A DNA stretch of 64,000 nt from assembly GCF_021545335.1 (NCBI RefSeq), contig NZ_CP089312.1:6076001-6140000 (forward strand), in the 5' to 3' direction. Under the pieces are notes generated by a model. That model made no database searches. It worked only from the letters and a program-made list of their open reading frames with translations, and had not been told where the DNA came from. The DNA is from Streptomyces sp. GQFP. GTDB lineage: Bacteria > Actinomycetota > Actinomycetes > Streptomycetales > Streptomycetaceae. A program made the position numbers and the translations under genes. Numbering within the stretch: position 1 is the stretch's first letter; every line of letters starts with the position of its first letter. Shown here in pieces: positions 32,281 to 41,721 of the stretch.

Positions 32281-33597
32281 ATGACCCCAACCGCCGAGCC
32301 CGCGCAGGGCAACCGCCGTGCCACCTACCGGGAGGTGCTGGCCGAGCCGCGATTCCGGCTGCTCTTCTCAACCCGCGCCGTCGCGATCACTGCGGACGCG
32401 CTGCGGATCACCACGTTCTCGGTTCTGGTCTTCTCGGCCACCGGCTCTGCGCTGCTGAGCGCAGTGGCCTTCGGCATCGGCTTCATCCCGCAGCTGTTCG
32501 GTTCGCTGTTGCTGGGCTCACTGGCCGACCGACTGCCGCCCCGCGCGCTCATCACCGGCGGCTACACCTTGACGTGCGCCGCCGCCCTGGTGCTCGCCCT
32601 GGTGCGGATGCCGATCGCGGCAAGCCTCGGTGTCGTGGCGCTGGTCGCCCTCGCCACACCGGTGTTTCACGGCGCGTCGAGTCGGCTGGTCGCGCAGTCG
32701 CTGGAGGGCGACGCCTATGTACTGGGCCGTTCACTGAACAACATCGCTGGCGCCGGCGCGCAATTGTTCGGCCTGGCGCTGGGAGGCGCGGTCGTCGCGG
32801 CACTTGGCCCGCGCCGGGCGCTCGCGGTCAGCGCCGTCCTTTACCTCGGCTGCGCGCTTGCTATCCGTATCCGACTGCCCCGGCTGCAGCCGGGAGAGTT
32901 CGGCGACATACCCGGCAGCGCTGGGGGCGATGGCGGGGCCGTCCGTGCAAGCCTGCAGGGTGCGGGCCTGCTGCTACGCGGACGCATGGTGCGACGACTG
33001 ATGCTGGCCCAGTGGCTGCCGCCCGCGTTCGTAGCGGGCGCGGAAGGTCTCATCGTCTCCTACGTGGGAGAACGCCACTTCGCGCCCGGCTGGTACGCGG
33101 TGCTGATGGGCTGTCTGCCGGTCGGCATGCTTGTCGGTGACCTGCTGGTGGGTCGACTGCTACGGCCACGTGCCCGGGAGCGACTGGTAGTCCCGTTGGT
33201 TGCGCTGGCGGGGCTGCCGCTGATCGGCTTTGCTGCCGAGCCCGGAGTGGGCGTCTCGTCCTGTCTGCTGCTGGTCAGCGGCCTCGGATTCGCCTACGGT
33301 CTCGGCCTGCAACGCCCGTTTCTGGACGCCCTGCCGCAGGATGGCCAAGGTCAGGCCTTCGGCTTGCTCGGCTCCGGCAGCATGACGCTGCAGGGCGTCG
33401 GGCCGGTTTGCTTGGGCTTGGCGGCCGCAGGCATTGGAACAGGCGGCGCAATTGCCCTGGCAGGCGGCGCGGTGGCTCTTACCGCTGGCTGGATTCTCAC
33501 CTGGCACCTGTCCACCTCCCCGGTCCCCGTCCCGAACTACTCAACGGGATCAGAGAACGGCACCGAACAGCATGCGTGTAGTTCTCCCGCGCAGTAA
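32281..33597 (+). CDS. MFS transporter
   Basis: The 438-residue protein has twelve predicted helices in two halves. Signatures include GSLLLGSLADRLPPR between helices 2 and 3 (the MFS A motif), GASSRLVAQSLEGD and LGLQRPFLDALPQDGQGQAF. It resembles MFS drug or metabolite exporters of the type paired with DUF5937-ArsR regulators. The C-terminal 30 residues are hydrophilic. No clear Shine-Dalgarno precedes ATG 32281, so the start is less certain. Confidence 0.88.
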   Translation: MTPTAEPAQGNRRATYREVLAEPRFRLLFSTRAVAITADALRITTFSVLVFSATGSALLSAVAFGIGFIPQLFGSLLLGSLADRLPPRALITGGYTLTCAAALVLALVRMPIAASLGVVALVALATPVFHGASSRLVAQSLEGDAYVLGRSLNNIAGAGAQLFGLALGGAVVAALGPRRALAVSAVLYLGCALAIRIRLPRLQPGEFGDIPGSAGGDGGAVRASLQGAGLLLRGRMVRRLMLAQWLPPAFVAGAEGLIVSYVGERHFAPGWYAVLMGCLPVGMLVGDLLVGRLLRPRARERLVVPLVALAGLPLIGFAAEPGVGVSSCLLLVSGLGFAYGLGLQRPFLDALPQDGQGQAFGLLGSGSMTLQGVGPVCLGLAAAGIGTGGAIALAGGAVALTAGWILTWHLSTSPVPVPNYSTGSENGTEQHACSSPAQ

Positions 33598-33599
33598 CC

Positions 33600-33720
33600 G
33601 TCGCAGGTCGGGTCGGCCGCGAGCCGTCACGCACCCCACCGCCGCGTCGAACAGCGCCTTCGGCCCCTCCCTGGTCGTCCAGGCCCGCGCGTCCAGGCGG
33701 CCGACCGCCCCGCGTAACCT
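33600..33720 (-). pseudogene. Remnant of a Tn3-family transposase N-terminal region
   Basis: On the minus strand about 35 residues read LDARAWTTREGPKALFDAAV, followed by GCVTARGRPDLRRLLRG. The W-T..GP..LFD.A motif is characteristic of the N-terminal DUF4158 part of Tn3 TnpA. The rest of the transposase is missing. The assignment rests on one motif, so it is tentative. With the resolvase fragment it brackets the ArsR/MFS pair. Confidence 0.35.
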
Positions 33721-33727
33721 CTCATCT

Positions 33728-33757
33728 GGCCCCTGCGCGATGCGTCGCGCAGGGGCC
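33728..33757 (+). terminator. Hairpin after the MFS region
   Basis: Thirteen-base arms 33728-33740 and 33745-33757 are perfectly complementary with a TGCG loop. Confidence 0.75.
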
Positions 33758-33919
33758 GGCGCATGTTTGGCGGGAGTAGATCGTCAGAAGGGCAAGTGCC
33801 GACCTACCTCCAACTCGCTGCGGCGGGGGCGGGTGGGCGGCAGAGCTCGGGCGACGCCAGACGTTTTTCGAGGGCGCCCCGCAAACGGACCCAGACGGGC
33901 GGGTGGGCGGGCGAAAAAA
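33758..33919. other. Non-coding gap before the first PBP
   Basis: Together with the remnant and hairpin before it, this closes a stretch of more than 300 bp without an intact gene. It contains only GC-rich, G-tract sequence with a short A-run near the PBP stop codon. I see no gene or clear site in it. Confidence 0.5.
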
Positions 33920-35617
33920 CTACCCCCCAGCCTTCAGCAGCGCCGCAACAATCGGCCCCGCCGTGCTCCCCCCGTGCCCGCCCTGCACAACCACACCCGC
34001 GCCCGCCAGATCCCCCCGGTACGCCGTGAACCAACCGTTCGGCTGTTCCTGGCCGTCGACCTCCGCCGACCCCGTCTTCGCCCCGTAGTCAGGGCCCAGC
34101 CCAACCATCGCCTCGGCCGCCGTCCCGTACGCCGCCGTGTACTGCATCAGCTCCCGCAGCTGCGACAGCGTCGACGACGACATCGTCCGGGAGGCGGTCG
34201 CCAGCGTGCGGCCGTCCACCTCCGCCGACACCAGGTACGGCTGCCGGAACACCCCGGACTCCACCGTCGCCGCCACCGACGCCATGTTCAGCGGGTTCAT
34301 ACGGACCCCGCCCTGCCCGATCAACGACGCCGCCATCTGCGCCTGCGACTGCACCGGTACCGACCCGTCGAAGGTCGAGACCCCGATCGCCCAGTTGTCC
34401 ATGCCGAGGCCGAACACCTGCTGCGCCTGCTTGGTCAGGCTGTCGTTGTCGAGCTTCTTCGCCTGGCTGATGAAGGCCGTGTTGCAGGACCGCGCGAAAC
34501 TCGCCTTGAAGGTGCCGCCCTTGATCTCGAACTCGTCGTCGTTCTGGAACTTCCAGCCGCCGTACGTCGAGTACTTCGGGCAGGGGTGCGCCTTGTCCGC
34601 CGACGCCAGCCCCTTCTCGATCAGCAGCGACGACGTGATCACCTTCATCGTCGAACCGGGCGCGAGCGAACCCTGGAACGCCGTGTTGAAGCCGTGGGAT
34701 TGATTCGCCACCGCCAGGATCTCGCCCGTCGACGGACGGATGAGGACCACGGACGACTTCGCCTTCTTCGCGACCTGCGCCTCCGCCGCCGCCTGCAGCG
34801 ACGGGCTCAGCGTCGTCTTCACCACACCCGGCGTGCCCTTGCTCAGCTCCAGCAGGGTCTTGTCGGCCGACTTCGCCGCCTTGGACGCCGTACCCCGGAC
34901 GACCTGAAGCTCGATGCCCGCCTTGCCGCCCGCCTTGTCGCCGTATTTCTCGCGCAGGCTGTCCAGGACGGTGCCCAGCGACGGGTACTTCTTGACCGTC
35001 AACTCACCGCCGTCGCGGTCCACCGCCTTGATCGGCGGGGTGCCGGCCTCCCCCGTCAGCAGCTTGTCGCCGTCGGCCAGGTCGGGGTGGATCACCGACG
35101 CGTGCCAGTCGACCAGCGGCTTCCCGTCGGACGTACGACGGACCACGGTCAGGGCGCCGGTGTACGCCAGCGGCTTGCTCGTGCCGCCGAACGTCACCGT
35201 GCCCTTGACCGAGAAGGGGACCTTGGCGCCCGTCGCCACTCCGGGTGTGATCGTCACACCGGTGATGTGGGCGTCCTTGGTGTAGCCGGTGAGGAGGGTC
35301 GATGCTGCTTTCGTCGTGTCGTTCGTGGCTGCCGCCGCTTGGGCGACCTTGCCCGTCTGCCAGGCCGTCAGGAACTGGGTGGAGATCGCCTTGACCTGGG
35401 CCGCCGACACCGGGCCCGTCGGCACCTTCGGCTTCTGGTCGGCCGTGGTGGCGGTCGAGGAGCCGTCCTCGGCCGCCGCTCCGCCGCCGTACAGCCCGTA
35501 GACGCCGAGACCGGCGCCGCCGACGACCACGGCGATCATCCCGCCGATCACGGCGGGCCTGGTCTTCCGTGCACTTTGCCGCTCGGCGACGTGCCTCTTC
35601 TTGCCCCTCTTGCCCAC
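33920..35617 (-). CDS. Penicillin-binding protein (transpeptidase), paralogue 1
   Basis: The 565-residue protein has a basic cytoplasmic start, one TM (residues about 22-45), a MecA_N/NTF2-like domain (about 65-180), a dimerisation region and the transpeptidase. SxxK appears as STMK, SxN as SCN and KTG as KTGSAEVDG. It should cross-link peptidoglycan with the active serine outside the membrane. It is the neighbour and close paralogue of the PBP at 35717-37345, and lies near ssgE and pmt, consistent with sporulation or septal wall synthesis. Confidence 0.92.
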   Translation of the reverse strand: MGKRGKKRHVAERQSARKTRPAVIGGMIAVVVGGAGLGVYGLYGGGAAAEDGSSTATTADQKPKVPTGPVSAAQVKAISTQFLTAWQTGKVAQAAAATNDTTKAASTLLTGYTKDAHITGVTITPGVATGAKVPFSVKGTVTFGGTSKPLAYTGALTVVRRTSDGKPLVDWHASVIHPDLADGDKLLTGEAGTPPIKAVDRDGGELTVKKYPSLGTVLDSLREKYGDKAGGKAGIELQVVRGTASKAAKSADKTLLELSKGTPGVVKTTLSPSLQAAAEAQVAKKAKSSVVLIRPSTGEILAVANQSHGFNTAFQGSLAPGSTMKVITSSLLIEKGLASADKAHPCPKYSTYGGWKFQNDDEFEIKGGTFKASFARSCNTAFISQAKKLDNDSLTKQAQQVFGLGMDNWAIGVSTFDGSVPVQSQAQMAASLIGQGGVRMNPLNMASVAATVESGVFRQPYLVSAEVDGRTLATASRTMSSSTLSQLRELMQYTAAYGTAAEAMVGLGPDYGAKTGSAEVDGQEQPNGWFTAYRGDLAGAGVVVQGGHGGSTAGPIVAALLKAGG

Positions 35618-35716
35618 AGCTCCCGATCCTTCGCGGTAATCCCCAGGGTCCCCGTTGCCCTCACTTACACCTCAACGACAACGACCACCCTAGAGTCCCG
35701 TCCTGTGCGGGTGAGT

Positions 35717-37345
35717 TCAGCCGCCGGTCCGTAGCACGGCTGCGACAATCGGGCCGGCCGCGTCGCCGCCGTGGCCGCCCTCCAGGGTCATGGCCGCCGC
35801 CGCGATGTCGCCCCGGAACCCGGTGAACCAGCTGTTGGACTTGTCCTGCCCGTCCACCTCGGCGGACCCGGTCTTCGCGCCGATGTCCCCGCTCAGCCCG
35901 GACATGGCCTCCTGGGCGGTGCCCTGGGTCGCCGTCATCCGCATCATCTCCTTGAGCTGCGCGGACGTACTCGCCGGCAGCCCCTTCGCCGTCGCCAGCT
36001 CACGGTCGTCCAGGTCCGGCGATACGAGATACGGCTGGCGGAACTCACCGGTGATCGCCGTCGCCGTCACCGACGCCATGTTCAGCGGGCTCATCTGGAC
36101 CTGGCCCTGCCCGATCGCGTTGGCCGCGCGGTCCGGGCCGGGGGAGGCCGGGACGCTGCCGTCGAAGGAGGTGATCCCGGTCTTCCAGTTGTCCTGCCCG
36201 AGCCCGAACCGCTCCTGGGCCTCGGTCGTCAGCGACTCGTCGGTGAGCGGGTTCGCCTCGGTGCCGTCGATCAGCTTGATGAAACCGGTGTTGCAGGAGC
36301 GCAGGAAGTCATTGGCGAGGGTGGCGCCCTCGTTCGGATCCATGCCCTTGAGGTTGTTGAAGGTCTGGCTCTGCCAGGTCGCGGTCGGCGGGCAGGGCGC
36401 CGGGCTGTTCATCGTCGCGACACCGTTGTCGATCAGCATCGCCGACGTGAGGATCTTCATCGTGGAGCCCGGCGCCAACGTGCCCTCGAAGGCCGCGTTG
36501 AACTGGTCCGCACGGTGGTTGGCGACCGCCAGCACCTCACCCGTGCTCGGCTGTACGGCGACCACGGACGACTCGGAGTACTGCTTCACCGCCTTCTCGG
36601 CGGCGGCCTGCGCGCTCGCGCTGAGCGTCGTCGGGAGCTTGCCCGGGGTGCCCTCGGAGAGGGTCAGCAGCGAGGTGTCGGCCGTCTCGGTGTCCGCGTG
36701 CCGGACCATCAGCTCGATGCCCGGCGTACCGCCCGCCTTGTCGCCGTAGCGCGCCCGCAGCGTGTCCAGGATCGGCCCGAGCGACGGGTACTTCTCCTTC
36801 GTCAGCACCTTGCCGTCCCGGTCCACGGCCTCGATCGGCGGGTTCGCGGCCTCCCCGGTGACCAGCTTGTCCCCGGAGACGGCGAGGCCGGGGTGCACGA
36901 CCGACGGCTTCCAGTCGACCAGCGCCCGCCCGGTCGTCGTACCCCGGACGATCGTCAGGCTGCTCTTGTAGGCGAGCGGCTTGCTCTTCCCCTCGTACGA
37001 CACCGTGGCCTTCACCGAGAACGGCACGGTCGCTCCGGTGGCCGTTCCGGGGGTGATCTTCACCCCGGTGATGTGCGCGTCCGCGCTGTACCCGGTGAGC
37101 AGGTTCTTCGCGGGTATCGCGTTGTTGGTGAGGTCGGCGGCGGCCTGCGCCTGCCCCTTCTCCCAGGCCGCGAAGAACTCCTCGCCGGCCTCGGCGATCT
37201 CGTCCTTCGACGGCGGCCCGGTCTTCACGCCCGTACCGCTGTCCCCGCTGAGCGCGGACACGACGTTGAACGCGCCGTACCCGGCCCCACCGACCATCAC
37301 CGTGAACACGGTCCCGATGACGGCGGCCTTCGCTCCCTTGCGCAT
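35717..37345 (-). CDS. Penicillin-binding protein (transpeptidase), paralogue 2
   Basis: The 542-residue protein has the same plan as paralogue 1: MRKGAK and a TM (about 7-30), a MecA_N-like domain with HITGVKITPGTATGATVPFS, and the transpeptidase motifs STMK, SCN and KTGSAEVDG. ATG 37345 has GGGGAGGGAAG upstream. The frame stays open for 597 codons further upstream, through the pmt gene, but that is an antisense shadow. The pair arose by tandem duplication. Confidence 0.92.
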   Translation of the reverse strand: MRKGAKAAVIGTVFTVMVGGAGYGAFNVVSALSGDSGTGVKTGPPSKDEIAEAGEEFFAAWEKGQAQAAADLTNNAIPAKNLLTGYSADAHITGVKITPGTATGATVPFSVKATVSYEGKSKPLAYKSSLTIVRGTTTGRALVDWKPSVVHPGLAVSGDKLVTGEAANPPIEAVDRDGKVLTKEKYPSLGPILDTLRARYGDKAGGTPGIELMVRHADTETADTSLLTLSEGTPGKLPTTLSASAQAAAEKAVKQYSESSVVAVQPSTGEVLAVANHRADQFNAAFEGTLAPGSTMKILTSAMLIDNGVATMNSPAPCPPTATWQSQTFNNLKGMDPNEGATLANDFLRSCNTGFIKLIDGTEANPLTDESLTTEAQERFGLGQDNWKTGITSFDGSVPASPGPDRAANAIGQGQVQMSPLNMASVTATAITGEFRQPYLVSPDLDDRELATAKGLPASTSAQLKEMMRMTATQGTAQEAMSGLSGDIGAKTGSAEVDGQDKSNSWFTGFRGDIAAAAMTLEGGHGGDAAGPIVAAVLRTGG

Positions 37346-37458
37346 GTGTAACTTCCCTCCCCGTTGGCCACAGCACTGTAAGTGGCCTGAGGGGCTGCTG
37401 TGAGGGAAGTTCCCGTCTTCTTGGCCCAAGAGTGACCAGAGCGACAGGACCCGAGTGA

Positions 37459-39201
37459 CTAGACCCAGGTGTCCAGCCACATCCGCGAACGCCACGAATC
37501 GAGCGGAATCGCCGTCCCCGTGTACAGCGGCCAGAAGTAGATGAAGTTCCACGCGATCAGCAGCACCAGTACGCCCGCGCCCGCCGCCCCCACGACCCGG
37601 CGGCGTTCGCTCGACCCCGGTGGGCCGACGATCGCGCCGATCATCATCGCCACGGCCAGGCAGAGGAAGGGCAGGAAGACGATCGCGTAGAAGAAGAAGA
37701 TCGTGCGCTCCTGGTACATGAACCAGGGGAGGTAGCCCGCCGCGACGGCGCAGGCGATCGCGCCCGCGCGCCAGTCGCGCCGGAACAGCCAGCGCCACAG
37801 GACGTACAGGACCGCGAAGCAGGCCGCCCACCACAGCAGGGGGGTGCCCAGGGCCAGGACCTCGCGGGCGCACTGCTCGCCCGCGTCCGTGGGGCAGCCG
37901 TCCTTGCCGGGTGCGGGGGACTCGTAGAAGAACGAGACCGGGCGGCCCAGGACGAGCCAACTCCACGGGTTGGACTGGTAGTTGTGCGGGGAACTCAGGC
38001 CCACGTGGAACTCGTACACCGCGTGCTCGTAGTGCCAGAGGCTGCGCCACCAGTCCGGGAACAGCCAGGTCCAGCTGCCGCCCTTGCCCTCGGTGGCCGC
38101 CCAGTTGCGGTAGTAGCCGCCGGTGCCGTCCGACGGGGAGAGGATCCACGCCGTCCAGGACAGGATGTACGTGAGGATCGCGACCGGGACCGTCGCGAGG
38201 AACGCCCAGCCCAGGTCGCGCTTGATGACCGCCTCGTACGGGTGGCGGGCGCCGGCGACCTTGCGGGAGCCGACGTCCCACAGCACCGCCATCACACAGA
38301 ACGCGACCAGGATGTACAGGCCGTTCCACTTCGTGCCGATGGCCAGGCCCAGCATCAGGCCCGCCGTCCAGCGCCAGGGGCGGAAGCCGAAGCGGGTCGT
38401 CTCGGCGACGTGCGCGTCCGGCCGTACGACACCGTCGGCGTCCGGCGGTAGCGCCGCCGCCAGCCGTTCGCGGGCCTTGTCGCGGTCGATGATCAGGCAG
38501 CCGAAGGCGGCGAGGACGAAGAACTGCAGGACGCCGTCGAGCAGCGAGGTGCGGCTCATCACGAAGGCGAGGCCGTCCACGGCCATCAGGGCGCCCGCCA
38601 GGCAGCCCAGGAAGGTCGAGCGGAAGAGGCGGCGGCCGATCCGGCACAGGATCAGGACGGACAGCGTGCCCAGCAGCGCCGTCATGAAGCGCCAGCCGAA
38701 CGGATTGAACCCGAACATCCATTCGCCGAGCCCGATGACGTACTTGCCGACGGGCGGATGCACGACATAGGCCGGGTCGGACGGGATCGGGACGTTCCCG
38801 TCGGACTTCAGGATCAGGTCGTTGACGTTCTTGTCCCAGTTGACCTCGAAGCCGCGGTGGATGAGACCCCACGCGTCCTTCGCGTAGTACGTCTCGTCGA
38901 ACATCACCCGCTTCGGATTGCCCAGGTCCCAGAAGCGCAGCAGGCCCGCGAGCAGCGTCACCAGCAGCGGGCCGCCCCAGCCCGACCATCGGTTGATCCG
39001 GTCGGTGAGGGTCGGCGGCACCCCGAGGGTCGCCCACAACCGGGGGCTCGGCGCGGTGTACGGCGGCACCAGCCGGTCCCGGACGTCGCTTCTCGGCTTC
39101 GCCGTGTATCCGTAGCGGCGCAGCCGCTGTTGCCACGACGGCCGCTGCTCTGGCGAGGATGCGCTATGCCGGGTGTCCGTGGAGGGCGCGGTACTGGTCA
39201 C
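37459..39201 (-). CDS. pmt: Protein O-mannosyltransferase (GT39 family)
   Basis: The 580-residue integral membrane enzyme has a cytoplasmic N-terminus and the PMT catalytic loop with FDETYYAKDAWGL (the acidic DE pair) followed by PPVGKYVIGLGEWMFG. About ten helices follow. It transfers mannose from polyprenyl-phosphate-mannose to secreted proteins on the outer face of the membrane. In S. coelicolor, Pmt is needed for glycosylation of the phage phiC31 receptor and cell-wall integrity. GTG 39201 is divergent from rsmI. Confidence 0.93.
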   Translation of the reverse strand: MTSTAPSTDTRHSASSPEQRPSWQQRLRRYGYTAKPRSDVRDRLVPPYTAPSPRLWATLGVPPTLTDRINRWSGWGGPLLVTLLAGLLRFWDLGNPKRVMFDETYYAKDAWGLIHRGFEVNWDKNVNDLILKSDGNVPIPSDPAYVVHPPVGKYVIGLGEWMFGFNPFGWRFMTALLGTLSVLILCRIGRRLFRSTFLGCLAGALMAVDGLAFVMSRTSLLDGVLQFFVLAAFGCLIIDRDKARERLAAALPPDADGVVRPDAHVAETTRFGFRPWRWTAGLMLGLAIGTKWNGLYILVAFCVMAVLWDVGSRKVAGARHPYEAVIKRDLGWAFLATVPVAILTYILSWTAWILSPSDGTGGYYRNWAATEGKGGSWTWLFPDWWRSLWHYEHAVYEFHVGLSSPHNYQSNPWSWLVLGRPVSFFYESPAPGKDGCPTDAGEQCAREVLALGTPLLWWAACFAVLYVLWRWLFRRDWRAGAIACAVAAGYLPWFMYQERTIFFFYAIVFLPFLCLAVAMMIGAIVGPPGSSERRRVVGAAGAGVLVLLIAWNFIYFWPLYTGTAIPLDSWRSRMWLDTWV

Positions 39202-39273
39202 CGCGCCATCGTAGGGAACAGCGCTGTGTGCGTCCCGTGTAAGGGGTCCTTGGGGCCCTGCGAGGATGGAAAC

Positions 39274-40140
39274 GTGACAGGAACACTGGTTTTGGCGGGC
39301 ACACCCATCGGCGACATCACGGACGCGCCGCCCCGGCTCGCGGCGGAGCTGTCCGGCGCCGACGTCATCGCGGCCGAGGACACCCGGCGGCTGCGCCGGC
39401 TCACGCAGGCGCTCGGGGTGCAGCCCAAGGGGCGCGTGGTGTCGTACTTCGAGGGCAACGAGGCCGCGCGCACCCCCGAGCTGGTGGAGGCGTTGGTCGG
39501 CGGCTCGCGGGTGTTGTTGGTCACGGACGCGGGGATGCCGTCCGTCTCCGACCCCGGGTACCGGCTGGTGGCCGCGGCGGTGGAACGCGATGTGAAGGTG
39601 ACGGCCGTACCCGGTCCGTCCGCCGTTCTCACCGCGCTCGCGCTCTCCGGGCTGCCCGTCGACCGCTTCTGCTTCGAGGGCTTCCTGCCGAGGAAGGCGG
39701 GCGAACGGCTGTCGCGGCTGCGGGAGGTGGCCGAGGAGCGGCGCACGCTCGTCTACTTCGAGGCCCCGCACCGCCTCGACGACACCCTCGCCGCCATGGC
39801 GGAGGTGTTCGGGTCCGACCGACGGGCCGCCGTCTGCCGCGAACTGACGAAGACGTACGAGGAGGTCAAGCGCGGTCCGCTGGGCGAGCTGGCCGAGTGG
39901 GCGGCGGAGGGCGTACGGGGTGAGATCACCGTCGTCGTCGAGGGCGCCTCCGAGAAGGGCGCGGAGGGGCTCGACGCGGCCGAGTTGGTGCGGCGGGTGC
40001 GGGTGCGCGAGGAGGCGGGGGAGCGGCGCAAGGAGGCCATCGCGGCCGTCGCCGCCGAGGTGGGGGTGCCCAAGCGGGAGGTGTTCGACGCGGTGGTGGC
40101 CGCGAAGAATGCCGCCAATGCGGCGTCCGTCACGCCATAG
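39274..40140 (+). CDS. rsmI: 16S rRNA (cytidine1402-2'-O)-methyltransferase
   Basis: The 288-residue protein has RsmI motifs in order: LVLAGTPIGDITDAPPR, VIAAEDTRRLRRL, LVTDAGMPSVSDPGYRLV, VPGPSAVLTALALSGLP and FEAPHRLDDTL. It methylates the ribose of C1402 in 16S rRNA for decoding accuracy. GTG 39274 has GAGGATGGA upstream. It is divergent from pmt, with 72 bp between starts. Confidence 0.95.
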   Translation: MTGTLVLAGTPIGDITDAPPRLAAELSGADVIAAEDTRRLRRLTQALGVQPKGRVVSYFEGNEAARTPELVEALVGGSRVLLVTDAGMPSVSDPGYRLVAAAVERDVKVTAVPGPSAVLTALALSGLPVDRFCFEGFLPRKAGERLSRLREVAEERRTLVYFEAPHRLDDTLAAMAEVFGSDRRAAVCRELTKTYEEVKRGPLGELAEWAAEGVRGEITVVVEGASEKGAEGLDAAELVRRVRVREEAGERRKEAIAAVAAEVGVPKREVFDAVVAAKNAANAASVTP

Positions 40141-40318
40141 CGGGGCAAAGGCGGGCGGCGAACGGCAAAGGGCAGGCCTCGGATCCGGGCTGTTCCCACA
40201 AGGAATGCCCAAAACGCCTTCAACAGTCGACAGGGGCTGATGCCTTCACGCCGGTGGAGGCGTCCACTGGTTCACAGGGACGCACCCGTCCTGTGTCCAG
40301 CGGACAAGAGGAGCTGGC

Positions 40319-40732
40319 ATGAGCGAGATCACCGGCCACCGCAGCACGGCCACCGCCGTCGTTCACGAGTCGTATTCCTTCGCCTGCATGCGTTGCGGGC
40401 ACGGCTGGGAACAGTCGTACGAGATCGAGCATCACGTCGACGGCAATGGTGCCGACATGGTGATGTACGTGGCGGACGGCCGGGTCGTGCCGTCGCCGCT
40501 GACCCGGCCCACCTGCCAGAACTGCGACAACCATGTGGTGCGCATCATGCGGGCGGGGCAGGTGTCCGCTGTGCAGCGGTCGGTGCAGCGGCAGCGGCAG
40601 CGGTCGGCTCCTGAGGCGGCGCCTGCGGCCGACGGGGCTGTCGGGGCTGTCGGGGCTGTCGAGGTGCCGAAGGAACCGCATCACTGGCACTTCTCGGATC
40701 TTCTCCACCCGTTCCATCGCAAGGCCAGTTAG
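40319..40732 (+). CDS. Small zinc-ribbon protein
   Basis: The 137-residue protein has two CxxC knuckles (CMRCGHGW and CQNCDNH) separated by about 45 residues, forming a probable zinc ribbon. A basic Arg/Gln stretch, a GAVGAVGAV repeat (made by a 9-bp DNA repeat) and a C-terminal HHWHFSDLLHPFH follow. GAGGAG precedes ATG 40319 by 5 nt. It is conserved between rsmI and tatD in streptomycetes as far as I recall; its function is unknown. Confidence 0.75.
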   Translation: MSEITGHRSTATAVVHESYSFACMRCGHGWEQSYEIEHHVDGNGADMVMYVADGRVVPSPLTRPTCQNCDNHVVRIMRAGQVSAVQRSVQRQRQRSAPEAAPAADGAVGAVGAVEVPKEPHHWHFSDLLHPFHRKAS

Positions 40733-40764
40733 TTCCGGCGGCTGGGTAGTTTGTTGGCTGCGGC

Positions 40765-40803
40765 CCCGGTGGGGGCTGGTCGCGCGGTTCCCCGCGCCCC
40801 TTA
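40765..40803. repeat. Dispersed intergenic repeat, family A copy 2
   Basis: It matches the element at 11343-11380 except for a few bases and again lies between two genes. It immediately precedes the tatD promoter region. Confidence 0.8.
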
Positions 40804-40841
40804 GGGAGTTGCAGGCATGCCTCTTTCGTAGGATCGGGGGC

Positions 40842-41720
40842 ATGCCTGCCAAGTCCGAAACTGCCGAAGCACCGCCGCTGCCCGAGCCCCTCCGTGTGGC
40901 GGTGGCCGATTCCCACACCCACCTCGACATGCAGTCCGGGAGCGTCGCGGAGGGGCTTGCCAAGGCCGCTTCGGTCGGGGTGACGACGGTCGTGCAGGTC
41001 GGTTGTGACATCAAGGGCTCGCGGTGGGCGGCCGAGACGGCGGCCACGTACGAGAGTGTCCACGCGACCGTCGCCCTGCACCCGAACGAGGCGCCCCGGA
41101 TCGTCCACGGCGATCCGGACGGCTGGTCCCGGCAGGGCGCGCGGGTCCCCGGCGGAGTTGCGGCCCTGGACGAGGCGCTGGCCGAGATCGACCGGCTGGC
41201 CGGGCTCCCGCAGGTCAAGGGTGTGGGAGAGACAGGGCTCGACTACTTCCGTACCGGCCCGGAGGGGAAGTCGGCCCAGGAACGGTCCTTCCGCGCCCAC
41301 ATCGAGATCGCCAAGCGGCACGGCAAGGCGCTGGTCATCCATGACCGGGACGCCCACGCCGACGTCCTGCGGGTGCTGAAGGAGGAGGGCGCCCCTGAGC
41401 GGACCGTCTTCCACTGCTACTCCGGCGACGCGGAGATGGCCGAGGTCTGTGCGGCGAACGGCTACTTCATGTCCTTCGCCGGCAACATGACCTTCAAGAA
41501 CGCCCAGCCACTGCGCGACGCGCTGGCCGTGGCCCCCCTGGAGCTGGTCCTGGTCGAGACGGACGCCCCCTTCCTCACCCCGGCGCCGTACCGAGGCCGC
41601 CCCAACGCTCCCTACCTCATCCCGATCACCCTGCGGGCGATGGCCGACGTACGCGGCATCGACGAGGACACCCTGGCGACGGCGATCGCGACGAACACCG
41701 CACGCGCCTTCGATTACTGA
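40842..41720 (+). CDS. tatD: TatD-family metal-dependent DNase
   Basis: The 292-residue TIM-barrel protein has metal ligands in SHTHLDMQ (HxH), a glutamate in GVGETGLDYFR, HDRDAH, HCYSGD and the final VETDAPFLTP. TatD enzymes are 3'-5' exonucleases or deoxyribonucleases in DNA repair. TAGGAT (40829-40834) lies 7 nt before ATG 40842, suggesting a leaderless mRNA. Confidence 0.93.
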   Translation: MPAKSETAEAPPLPEPLRVAVADSHTHLDMQSGSVAEGLAKAASVGVTTVVQVGCDIKGSRWAAETAATYESVHATVALHPNEAPRIVHGDPDGWSRQGARVPGGVAALDEALAEIDRLAGLPQVKGVGETGLDYFRTGPEGKSAQERSFRAHIEIAKRHGKALVIHDRDAHADVLRVLKEEGAPERTVFHCYSGDAEMAEVCAANGYFMSFAGNMTFKNAQPLRDALAVAPLELVLVETDAPFLTPAPYRGRPNAPYLIPITLRAMADVRGIDEDTLATAIATNTARAFDY

Positions 41721-41721
41721 C

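Noticed and set aside
35717..39136. Single 1139-codon frame spanning the second PBP and part of pmt
   Set aside because: Only the part after ATG 37345 matches a protein family. The rest overlaps the pmt gene, which is on the same strand in another frame, and reads as low-complexity Arg/Pro/Gly sequence.
37459..40212. Extension of pmt upstream through rsmI
   Set aside because: The extension is antisense to rsmI, which has clear family motifs. The GTG at 39201 gives a normal-length Pmt.
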